DNA of 13,474 bases from assembly GCA_015655225.1 (NCBI GenBank), contig JAATFK010000470.1:1-13474 (forward strand), written 5' to 3'. Positions 7,531-13,474 of the stretch are shown here, piece by piece; position 1 is the stretch's first letter, and the number at the start of each line of letters is the position of its first letter. The notes beneath the pieces are model-generated. The model ran no database searches, was not told the DNA's origin, and saw nothing but the letters and a program-made list of their open reading frames with translations. Origin of the DNA: Solirubrobacterales bacterium (GTDB lineage: Bacteria; Actinomycetota; Thermoleophilia; Solirubrobacterales; Solirubrobacteraceae). The position numbers were made by a program, and so were the translations under genes.

Positions 7531-8657
7531 TCCTCCTCCTCCTTGTGACGCGGCCCGATGGTGGTGAGTTCGGCGCGCGCAGGCCGCAGCGCGCGCGTTC
7601 GCGTCCCCGCATGCGCGCGGTACTCGCGCAGACGGGTGACGAGGTTGGGGACCAGCACAGAGCCGACGAGCAGAACCCCGTCGACGATCTGGATCCAGTA
7701 CGACGAGACGTTCGGCGCCAGCGTCAGCGCCTTCTGGATCGCGCCCAGCAGGATCAGCGCCAGGACGACACCTCCCAGGCGGCCTCTGCCGCCGAAGATC
7801 GAGACGCCTCCGAGCACGACCGCCGCGACCACGGTCAGCTCGAAGCCGGTGCCGATGTCGGCCGAGGCGGTCGACTGCCGCAGCGTCATCTCGATCCCCG
7901 CGAGCGAGGAGACGAAGCCCGACATCACGAACAGGAGCATTCTCGTGCGCTTCACGCGCACGCCCGAGAAGCGCGCGGCCTCCTCGTTCGCCCCGACCGC
8001 GAAGACGGTGCGGCCGAACGGCGTGTAGTGCAACAGGACGCCGAACAGCACGGCGAGGACCGCGAACAGGATCAGGACGTTCGGGATCCAGCCGTCGCCG
8101 CCGCCGATCACGCCGAAGGCGCGGTCGGTCCAGGTCGCCGGGAAGCTCGTGACCGACTGGTCGCCGAGCACCACGAACGCGAGCCCGCGGAAGAGCCCCA
8201 TCGTCCCGATCGTGACCGCCAGCGACGGCAGCCCGAGGCGCGTGACGAGGAAGCCGTTGAAGGCGCCGCAGGCGATCCCGACGGCGAGGCAGATCGGGAA
8301 GATCGCCTCGATCGGCAGGCCCGCGTTCCAGAGCTTGCCCATCACGGCGCTGGAGAGCCCGAGCACGGAGGCGATCGAGAGGTCGATCTCGGCCGCGACG
8401 ATCACGAGCGTCAGCGGCAGCGCCATCAGCGCCACCTCGATCATGTCGAACGTCGTCGTCGTGATCGAGTCGGTCGTGAGGAACTCGCCCGACAGCTGCG
8501 AGCCGACGATGCACGCGACCACGATCAGGAACGCGATCAGCGTCTCCCAGCTGCGCAGGCGCGTCAGCAGCGACGTGCCCGAGCCCTCCGAGGCGCCCGT
8601 GCTCGCGGGCGAGTCCGGCGCGTTGCCGGGGGTGGCGGTGGCGAGCTCAGGCGGCAC
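7527..8657 (-). CDS. rhaQ: Rhamnose ABC transporter permease (second subunit)
   Basis: This inner-membrane permease of the RbsC/branched-chain transport superfamily (376 residues from this start) pairs with RhaP to form the channel. After a roughly 30-residue hydrophilic N-terminal tail come about eight to ten hydrophobic segments. They include LIAFLIVVACIVG, LPLTLVIVAAEIDLSIASVLG and the closing GVVLALILLGAIQKALT. The cytoplasmic ATPase-contact loop GANEEAARFSGV lies near residues 222-233. Two in-frame GTG codons compete as start. The one at 8666 abuts AGAGGA with no spacing, whereas the one at 8657 is 9 nt from it, so I chose the latter (three residues shorter). The gene overlaps rhaP by 11 nt. 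Its last codons (KEEEE, stop) double as the ribosome binding site of rhaS. Confidence 0.91.
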   Translation of the reverse strand: MPPELATATPGNAPDSPASTGASEGSGTSLLTRLRSWETLIAFLIVVACIVGSQLSGEFLTTDSITTTTFDMIEVALMALPLTLVIVAAEIDLSIASVLGLSSAVMGKLWNAGLPIEAIFPICLAVGIACGAFNGFLVTRLGLPSLAVTIGTMGLFRGLAFVVLGDQSVTSFPATWTDRAFGVIGGGDGWIPNVLILFAVLAVLFGVLLHYTPFGRTVFAVGANEEAARFSGVRVKRTRMLLFVMSGFVSSLAGIEMTLRQSTASADIGTGFELTVVAAVVLGGVSIFGGRGRLGGVVLALILLGAIQKALTLAPNVSSYWIQIVDGVLLVGSVLVPNLVTRLREYRAHAGTRTRALRPARAELTTIGPRHKEEEE

Positions 8658-9681
8658 GGGCGGCACTCCTCTGTCGCAGGGCGGCGTCGAGGCGCAGCCC
8701 GATGAAGCGGTCGAAGGCGATCGCGATCAGCAGCAGCGCGCCGACGGCGGCCTGCTGCCAGAACGAGTCGATCTTCAGGACGATCAGCGCCGAGGTGATG
8801 CAGCCCAGCAGCAGCGCGCCGAGCGCGGCGCCGTAGACCGACCCGACGCCGCCGTTGATCGCGACGCCGCCGACGACGGCGGCCGAGATCACGGTCAGCT
8901 CGTAGCCGTTGCCGGCGGTCGCGTCGACGGTCCCGAAGCGGGAGGCGAACAGCACCCCGGCGACGCCGGCGAGCGCGCCGCTGGTGACGAACGCGGCGAC
9001 GACGCGACGGCTCGTGCGGATGCCGGCGAGTCGCGCCGCCTCCTCGTTCGAGCCGATCGCGTACAGCTCGCGACCGGAGCGGAAGTTGCGCAGCGCGAGC
9101 CCGACCGCGATCACGACGACGAGCGCGATGATCGCGATCGTCGGCACGTCGAGCACGGTGCCGGTGCCGATCTTGAGGAAGCTGTCCGGCAGCGACTCGG
9201 CGTTGATCTGCGCGCCGCCCGTCAGCAGGAACGCGAGCCCGCGGAAGGCGTAGAGCGTCCCGAGCGTGACGACGAGCGCGGGGACTCTGCCGTACGTCAC
9301 GAGGAAGCCGTTGAGCAGGCCGCAGGCGCCGCCGACGAGGATCCCGAGCACGAACGCGACGATCATCGGGCTGCCGTGCGAGAGCAGGTCGGCGCTGATG
9401 TAGGCCGACAGCCCGAGCACGGAGCCGACCGACAGGTCGACGTTCCGCGTCACCAGGACGAGCGTCTGCCCGGCCGCCATCACGGCGTAGATCGAGGCGT
9501 TGCGCGCCAGGTCCTGCAGCGAGCCGAGATGGATGAAGCGGGGCTCGATCGCCGCCGTGACGCCGATCAGCAGCAGCAGCGCGAGCACGATGCCCAGCTC
9601 GCGGACGCGGAAGACGGTCTCGCTCAGTCGTCGCGCGCGGTCCTGCGAGCCGGCGTCGACGGGCGGAGCCGAAGCACTCAT
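8647..9681 (-). CDS. rhaP: Rhamnose ABC transporter permease (first subunit)
   Basis: The 344-residue RbsC-type permease has a hydrophilic N-terminus (1-28) and then multiple membrane segments, the first at about 29-45 ([17 protein letters not shown]). The conserved [12 protein letters not shown] (81-92) and the ATPase-docking loop [12 protein letters not shown] (210-221) identify the family. The ATG overlaps the ATPase stop codon (ATGA), and AGGAGGT lies 6 nt upstream, a near-perfect ribosome binding site. It is similar to RhaQ in layout but clearly diverged, so the two probably form a heterodimer, as in the RhaSTPQ system known from rhizobia. The sugar specificity is inferred from the operon. 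Confidence 0.93.
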   Translation of the reverse strand: MSASAPPVDAGSQDRARRLSETVFRVRELGIVLALLLLIGVTAAIEPRFIHLGSLQDLARNASIYAVMAAGQTLVLVTRNVDLSVGSVLGLSAYISADLLSHGSPMIVAFVLGILVGGACGLLNGFLVTYGRVPALVVTLGTLYAFRGLAFLLTGGAQINAESLPDSFLKIGTGTVLDVPTIAIIALVVVIAVGLALRNFRSGRELYAIGSNEEAARLAGIRTSRRVVAAFVTSGALAGVAGVLFASRFGTVDATAGNGYELTVISAAVVGGVAINGGVGSVYGAALGALLLGCITSALIVLKIDSFWQQAAVGALLLIAIAFDRFIGLRLDAALRQRSAARAA

Positions 9682-11198
9682 GTGGCGACCTCCTGGGTCT
9701 GTCCGCTCATGGCGCGCACGATGCGCTCCTCGTCGGCCTCGGCACGGGTGAAGTGACCGGTCAGGCGACCCTCGTGCATCACGAGCACGCGGTCAGCCAT
9801 GCCGAGCACCTCGGGCAGCTCGGACGAGATCATCAGGACCGCGAGGCCCTCGCCCGCGAGCTGCGAGATCAGGCGGTGGACCTCGGCCTTGGTGCCGACG
9901 TCGATGCCGCGGGTCGGCTCGTCGACGATCAGCAGTCTCGGCTGCGTCGCGAGCCACTTCGCCAGCACGACCTTCTGCTGGTTGCCGCCGGAGAGGCGGC
10001 CGACCGGGTCGTCGAGGCGGTGGTACTTGAGCTGCAGGCGCGTGCCCCACTCGGTCGCGAGCGCCCGCTCGCTGGCGGCGCGGATGATCCCGAGGTGCGC
10101 GAGCGCGCGCGTGCGGGTCATCGTCGCGTTGCGCGCGATCGAGAGGTCCATCACGAGGCCCTGCTGGCGCCGGTCCTCCGGCACGAAGCCGATGCCGGCG
10201 CGCATCGCCGCGTTCGGGCGGCCGTTGTGAATCGGTCTGCCGAGCAGCTCGACGGAGCCGCCGTCCCAGCGGTCGATCCCGAAGATCGCTCGCGCGACCT
10301 CGCTGCGACCGGCGCCGACGAGCCCGGCGAGCGCCACGATCTCTCCCGCTCTGACCTCGAACGAGATGTCGGTGAAGACGCCCTCGCGCGTGAGGCGCTC
10401 GACCTTCAGCACCTGGGAGCCGACGCTCGCCGTCTCCTTCGGGAAAAGCGCGTCGAGGTCGCGGCCGACCATCTGGCGCACGAGGTCGTCACTGGTGAGG
10501 CCGGCGAGCGGCCCGTCGAAGGTGACGGCGCCGTCGCGCATCACGGTGACGGTGTCGCAGATCGCGAACACCTCCTCGAGCCGGTGCGAGATGAACATCA
10601 GCGCCGCGCCGCGCTCTCTCAGCGTCCGCACGACGCCGAACAGGCGGTCGACCTCGGCGCCCGAGAGCGCCGCCGTCGGCTCGTCCATGATCAGCACGCG
10701 CGCCTCGAACGAGAGCGCCTTCGCGATCTCGACGATCTGCTGGTCGGCGATCGAGAGGCCGCGCACGGGACGCTCGGCGTCGAGCTCGACGCCGAGCCGC
10801 GCGAACAGCTCGTTGACCTGATCGTGCATCGCCTTGCGGTCGATGCGGCGGCCGGAGGCGAGCGGCTGGCGGCCCATGAAGACGTTCTCCGCGACCGACA
10901 GGTCGGGGAAGAGCGTGGGCTCCTGGTAGATGATCGCGACGCCCGCGTCGCGGGCGTCGAGCGGGCCGTGGAAGGCGACGGCGGCGCCGTCGACCTTGAC
11001 GGTCCCCTCGTCGGGCCGGTAGACGCCGGCGAGCATCTTCACGAGCGTCGACTTGCCGGCGCCGTTCTCGCCCATCAGGGCGTGGACCTCGCCGGCGCGC
11101 AGCTCGAGCGTCGCCTCGCGCAGCGCGTGGACGGCGCCGAAGGACTTGCTGGCGCCCGCCAGCGCGAGCACCGGGATCTCTGTCGTCGTGACGCTCAC
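9678..11198 (-). CDS. rhaT: Rhamnose ABC transporter ATP-binding protein (tandem ATPase)
   Basis: The 506-residue ATPase has two fused nucleotide-binding domains, the usual form for ribose-class sugar importers. Domain 1 has Walker [10 protein letters not shown] (43-51), Q92, the signature LSIADQQ (148-154), Walker B VLIMDEPT and H205. Domain 2 has a degenerate P-loop GLVGAGRSE (292-300, Arg in place of Lys), the signature LSGGNQQ (402-408), Walker B LLIVDEPT and ISSELPEV in place of the switch His. The degenerate second P-loop is typical of RbsA/XylG/RhaT-type proteins and not a sign of decay. The GTG start overlaps the repressor stop (GTGA) and has an AGGAGGAG ribosome binding site 8 nt upstream. 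An upstream extension of the open frame lies inside the repressor gene and lacks family sequence. It energises RhaP/RhaQ from the cytoplasmic side. Confidence 0.93.
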   Translation of the reverse strand: MSVTTTEIPVLALAGASKSFGAVHALREATLELRAGEVHALMGENGAGKSTLVKMLAGVYRPDEGTVKVDGAAVAFHGPLDARDAGVAIIYQEPTLFPDLSVAENVFMGRQPLASGRRIDRKAMHDQVNELFARLGVELDAERPVRGLSIADQQIVEIAKALSFEARVLIMDEPTAALSGAEVDRLFGVVRTLRERGAALMFISHRLEEVFAICDTVTVMRDGAVTFDGPLAGLTSDDLVRQMVGRDLDALFPKETASVGSQVLKVERLTREGVFTDISFEVRAGEIVALAGLVGAGRSEVARAIFGIDRWDGGSVELLGRPIHNGRPNAAMRAGIGFVPEDRRQQGLVMDLSIARNATMTRTRALAHLGIIRAASERALATEWGTRLQLKYHRLDDPVGRLSGGNQQKVVLAKWLATQPRLLIVDEPTRGIDVGTKAEVHRLISQLAGEGLAVLMISSELPEVLGMADRVLVMHEGRLTGHFTRAEADEERIVRAMSGQTQEVAT

Positions 11199-12022
11199 GA
11201 CTTTCTCTCCTCCTCTGCCTGGACGGGCCGTACGCGGATGCCGGCGGCGCGCATCGCGGCGACGTCGTCGCTCGCGGCGCCGGCGGCGAGGACGCACGCG
11301 AGCTGGTCGGCGTTCGTGATCGCGGCAAGGCCGCGGGCCCGCAGCTTGGAGCCGTCGAGCAGGACGGTCGCCTCCTCGGCGCGGCTGATCATCGCCCGCT
11401 TGACCTCGGCTTCGAGCGGGTCGGCGTCGGTCAAGATGCCGTCGGCGGTGAGGCCCTTGACGCTCAGGAAGACCTTGTCGGCGAAGTGCTCCAGCACCGT
11501 GCGGACGGCGTGCGGACCGACGAACGAGCGCGTCAGCCGGCGCATCGAGCCGCCGATGCCGATCAGCTCGACGTTGCCCTCGGCGGAGCTGACCAGCTCC
11601 ATCACCGGTATCGAGTTGGTGACGATCGTGAGCGGGACGCGCTTCTCGACGATCGCTCTGGCGGTGAACCAGGCGGTCGAGGAGGAGTCGATGTAGACGG
11701 TCTCGTGCGGAGCGACGAGCGCGGCCGCGGCGACCGCGAGCGCCTCCTTCAGGGCGACGTCGATCCCGAGCCGGTGCTGAAAGGAGTCCTCGTGCGCGGC
11801 GACGCCGGGCACGACCGCGCCGCCGTGCGTCCGGCGGGCGATGCCCTGCCGTTCGAGCTCGGCGAGATCGCGGCGCGCGGTCATCGACGACACGCCGAAC
11901 TGCTGCTCCAGAAGCGCGACGGTGACCTCACCGTCGTGATGGAGCATGTCGGCGATCGCACGCCGACGTGACGCAGCCATCATCGGCCGGCCGTTTGTGC
12001 TGGTCTGTTCGTTTGGACCCAT
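11195..12022 (-). CDS. rhaR: DeoR-family transcriptional repressor of the rhamnose operon
   Basis: The 275-residue regulator has an N-terminal DeoR helix-turn-helix (about 18-70). It carries the family signature: RRRAIADML, a central [25 protein letters not shown] and ARRTHGGAV. The C-terminal sugar-phosphate sensor domain is related to ribose-5-phosphate isomerase folds. It shows [11 protein letters not shown] (109-119), [30 protein letters not shown] and [12 protein letters not shown]. The ATG was chosen because GGAG lies 6 nt upstream; longer upstream extensions run through the promoter region. As the first gene of the operon it most likely represses its own promoter, and a phosphorylated intermediate such as rhamnulose-1-phosphate is the likely inducer by family analogy. 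This resembles the DeoR-type RhaR of rhizobial rhamnose loci rather than the AraC-type RhaR of E. coli. It may also affect the divergent lut genes. Confidence 0.9.
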   Translation of the reverse strand: MGPNEQTSTNGRPMMAASRRRAIADMLHHDGEVTVALLEQQFGVSSMTARRDLAELERQGIARRTHGGAVVPGVAAHEDSFQHRLGIDVALKEALAVAAAALVAPHETVYIDSSSTAWFTARAIVEKRVPLTIVTNSIPVMELVSSAEGNVELIGIGGSMRRLTRSFVGPHAVRTVLEHFADKVFLSVKGLTADGILTDADPLEAEVKRAMISRAEEATVLLDGSKLRARGLAAITNADQLACVLAAGAASDDVAAMRAAGIRVRPVQAEEERKS

Positions 12023-12047
12023 CTCTCTCTCCAAATGGACAAAAGCA

Positions 12048-12077
12048 ATCAGATCACAAATCACAAACGCACGTCAA
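12048..12077 (-). promoter_or_regulatory. Predicted promoter of the rhamnose operon
   Basis: On the minus strand TTGACG (12077-12072) is followed after 18 nt by TCTGAT (12053-12048), with TG one base before the -10 box (extended -10). Start of transcription would fall near 12041, giving a leader of about 20 nt before the repressor ATG at 12022. This is the only good sigma-70-like promoter I found on the minus strand in the intergenic region. Confidence 0.6.
12053..12067. repeat. Tandem heptamer (TTTGTGA)2, candidate DeoR operator
   Basis: The plus strand reads ATCACAAATCACAAA, which is two adjacent copies of TCACAAA at 12054-12060 and 12061-12067, period 7 over 15 nt. They fill most of the spacer between the predicted -35 and -10 boxes of the rhamnose operon. 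Further TTTG-bearing words lie nearby on the minus strand (TTTTGTC at 12044-12038 and ATTTGG at 12036-12031). DeoR-family proteins often bind repeated short A/T-rich words, so this is a plausible binding site. Confidence 0.5.
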
Positions 12078-12123
12078 GTCGAGTAGGTTTCGGGCCGTCG
12101 CAGAAGGGATAGGAGAGTTCGCC

Positions 12124-12873
12124 GTGCGCATCGCGCTGTTCATCACGTGCTTCAACGACACGCTGTTCCCGGGCACCGGCCGGGCGGTCGTCTCCGTGCT
12201 CGAACGCCTCGGGCACGAGGTCACGTTTCCGCTCGAGCAGACCTGCTGTGGCCAGATGCACTTCAATTCTGGCTATAAGGAAGAGGCAATTCCGCTGGTG
12301 CGTCGCTTCGCCCGCGTCTTCGCCGACGAGGAGGTCGTCGTCTCCCCCTCCGGCTCGTGCGTCGCGATGGTCCGCGACCACTATCCGCGGCTCGCCGACG
12401 AGCTCGGCGACGCCGCTCTGGCGCGTGAGGTGCGCGCGATCGCAGCGCGCACGTTCGAACTCTCGGAGCTGCTGGTCGACCACCTCGGCGTGGAGGACGT
12501 CGGCGCCTACTACCCGCACCGCGTCACCTACCACCCGAGCTGCCACGCGCTGCGAATGCTGCACGTCGGCGACCGGCCGCTGCGGCTGCTGCGGGCGGTG
12601 CGCGGGATCGACCTCGTCGAGCTGCCGCAGGCGGAGCAGTGCTGCGGCTTCGGCGGCACGTTCGCGATCAAGAACGCCGACACCTCGATCGCGATGCTGA
12701 CCGACAAGCTGCGCGCCGTGCTCGACACGCGCGCCGAGGTCTGCACCGCGGCCGACAACTCCTGCCTGATGCACATCGGCGGCGGCCTCTCGCGTCAGGA
12801 GGCGGGCGTGCGGACGGTCCACCTGGCGGAGATCCTGGCCTCGACCGAGGCCCAGCCGGCGGCGCTCGCATGA
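12124..12873 (+). CDS. lutA: L-lactate oxidation complex iron-sulfur subunit LutA
   Basis: The 249-residue protein has two cysteine-rich CCG domains (the family of LutA/YkgE and heterodisulfide-reductase-like subunits). Domain 1 has C9 (LFITCFND), C41-C42-G (QTCCGQMHFNSGY) and SGSC with C79. Domain 2 has C140 (YHPSCHALRML), C173-C174-G (EQCCGFGGTF) and DNSC with C214. The Ser-containing SxxC forms are normal in LutA proteins. LutA works with LutB and LutC in the cytoplasm to oxidise L-lactate to pyruvate. The GTG start was chosen because AGGAG lies 8 nt upstream and the family's N-terminal strand RIALFITC follows at once; an upstream open extension crosses the promoter region. Its stop overlaps the lutB start (ATGA). 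Its position opposite the rhamnose operon suggests it removes lactate made from lactaldehyde. Confidence 0.93.
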   Translation: MRIALFITCFNDTLFPGTGRAVVSVLERLGHEVTFPLEQTCCGQMHFNSGYKEEAIPLVRRFARVFADEEVVVSPSGSCVAMVRDHYPRLADELGDAALAREVRAIAARTFELSELLVDHLGVEDVGAYYPHRVTYHPSCHALRMLHVGDRPLRLLRAVRGIDLVELPQAEQCCGFGGTFAIKNADTSIAMLTDKLRAVLDTRAEVCTAADNSCLMHIGGGLSRQEAGVRTVHLAEILASTEAQPAALA

Positions 12874-13474
12874 CCGTCTCGTGGCCCGGTGCGCAGGCGT
12901 TCCCGGCCGCCGCGCACGACGCGATCGGCGACGCGCAGCTGCGCCGCAACCTGCGCAAGGCGACGACGACGATCCGCGAGAAGCGGGAGGACGTCGTCGC
13001 GGAGCTGCCCGACTGGGAGGAGCTGCGCGAGGCCGGGCGGGCGCTCAAGGAGCGAACGCTGCGCCACCTCGACGAGCACCTGCTGACGCTGGAGGCGTCG
13101 GTCGTCCGTGCAGGCGGGCAGGTCCACTGGGCGGCCGACGCGGCGGAGGCGAACCGGATCGTGACCGAGCTGGTGCGGGCGACCGGCGAGACGAGCGTGG
13201 TGAAGGTGAAGTCGATGGCGACGGCCGAGATCGGCTTGAACGACGCGCTGGCGGCGGCCGGGATCGAGGCGCTGGAGACCGACCTGGCGGAGTTGATCGT
13301 GCAGCTCGGCGACGACCGCCCGTCGCACATCCTGGTGCCGGCGATCCACAGAAACCGCGCCGAGATCCGCGACCTCTTCCGCCGCACGATCGGCCCGGAC
13401 GACCTCGGCGACGACCCCCGCGAGCTGACCGAGGCGGCGCGCCGCTTCCTGCGCTCCCGCTTCCTCGGCGCGAA
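12870..13474 (+). CDS. lutB: L-lactate oxidation complex iron-sulfur subunit LutB (5' part only)
   Basis: The first 201 residues are present and the gene continues past the right edge. They match the N-terminal LUD domain of LutB: DWEELREAGRALKERTLRHLDEHL (48-71), GGQVHWAADAAEANRIV (82-98), VVKVKSMATAEIGLNDAL (110-127), ETDLAELIVQLGDDRPSHILVPAIH (136-160) and RRFLRSRFLGA. The 4Fe-4S ferredoxin-like part that should follow is outside the window. Full LutB proteins are roughly 470-490 residues. The ATG shares four bases with the lutA stop and lacks a strong ribosome binding site of its own, so translational coupling to lutA is likely. lutC would be expected further downstream. Confidence 0.93.
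   Translation, partial: MTVSWPGAQAFPAAAHDAIGDAQLRRNLRKATTTIREKREDVVAELPDWEELREAGRALKERTLRHLDEHLLTLEASVVRAGGQVHWAADAAEANRIVTELVRATGETSVVKVKSMATAEIGLNDALAAAGIEALETDLAELIVQLGDDRPSHILVPAIHRNRAEIRDLFRRTIGPDDLGDDPRELTEAARRFLRSRFLGA

Larger units (their letters stand above)
12023..12123. promoter_or_regulatory. Divergent regulatory region between rhaR and lutA
   Basis: This 101-nt gap is clearly more A/T-rich than its surroundings and separates the two divergent transcription units. It holds the minus-strand promoter and the heptamer repeats (listed separately) and the lutA ribosome binding site AGGAG (12111-12115). For the plus strand I found only a weak candidate: TGGACA at 12036-12041 resembles a -35 box, but nothing at the right spacing matches a -10 box well. 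The two units may share one control region. Confidence 0.6.

Noticed and set aside
9678..11198. Degenerate second P-loop (GAGRS) of the transporter ATPase as a sign of gene decay
   Set aside because: A non-canonical second Walker A is the normal state in ribose-class tandem ATPases, and the rest of the domain is intact.
7422..11696. Plus-strand open frames opposite the transporter and repressor genes (7422-8705, 8149-9756, 9753-11696)
   Set aside because: Antisense shadows of rhaQ, rhaP, rhaT and rhaR, with no recognisable domain or ribosome binding site.
11968..12123. Upstream extension of lutA starting inside the repressor gene
   Set aside because: The extension crosses the divergent promoter region and shows no LutA-like sequence. 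The GTG at 12124 has a well-spaced AGGAG and begins with the family's first strand.
1..13474. Defence system, phage, insertion sequence, CRISPR array, tRNA or rRNA
   Set aside because: No transposase, integrase, nuclease or repeat-spacer pattern was seen, and every stretch is covered by metabolic or transport genes except gaps of 101 and 77 nt.

Overview
This window is GC-rich DNA (roughly 70 % G+C by eye) with GTG and TTG starts, ATGA/GTGA gene overlaps and long antisense open frames. These traits point to a high-GC actinobacterium. A Thermoleophilia/Solirubrobacterales-type organism is my guess, but nothing here proves the taxon.

Nearly the whole window is one tightly packed minus-strand operon for uptake and breakdown of L-rhamnose. 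In transcription order (high to low coordinates) it holds a DeoR-family repressor (12022-11195), a sugar ABC transporter made of a twin ATPase (11198-9678), two permeases (9681-8647 and 8657-7527) and a lipoprotein binding protein (7530-6430), then a 77-nt gap with a strong hairpin. After the gap come an L-arabinose/L-fucose-isomerase-like enzyme (6352-4922), L-rhamnose mutarotase (4919-4611), rhamnulokinase (4618-3071), L-rhamnose isomerase (3078-1864) and a bifunctional rhamnulose-1-phosphate aldolase/short-chain dehydrogenase that runs off the left edge (1867 to <1). Every junction except the two around the isomerase-like gene is an overlap, so the genes are probably translationally coupled.

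On the plus strand, starting 101 nt from the repressor, lie lutA (12124-12873) and the 5' part of lutB (12870 to >13474), subunits of the LutABC iron-sulfur L-lactate oxidation complex. The pathway is coherent: rhamnose is imported, its anomers equilibrated, isomerised to rhamnulose, phosphorylated, and cleaved to DHAP and L-lactaldehyde. The fused dehydrogenase domain would oxidise lactaldehyde to L-lactate, which LutABC would oxidise to pyruvate. The shared intergenic region contains a good minus-strand promoter whose spacer is filled by two tandem TTTGTGA heptamers, a likely repressor site.

No defence system, mobile element, CRISPR array or RNA gene was seen. The observations most worth a second look are the extra AraA-like isomerase in a pathway that already has a rhamnose isomerase, the extreme use of the AGA arginine codon in the binding-protein gene (15 of 23 arginines by my reading, against 0 of 9 in the mutarotase gene), the heptamer operator candidate, and the hairpin between the transport and catabolic halves of the operon.
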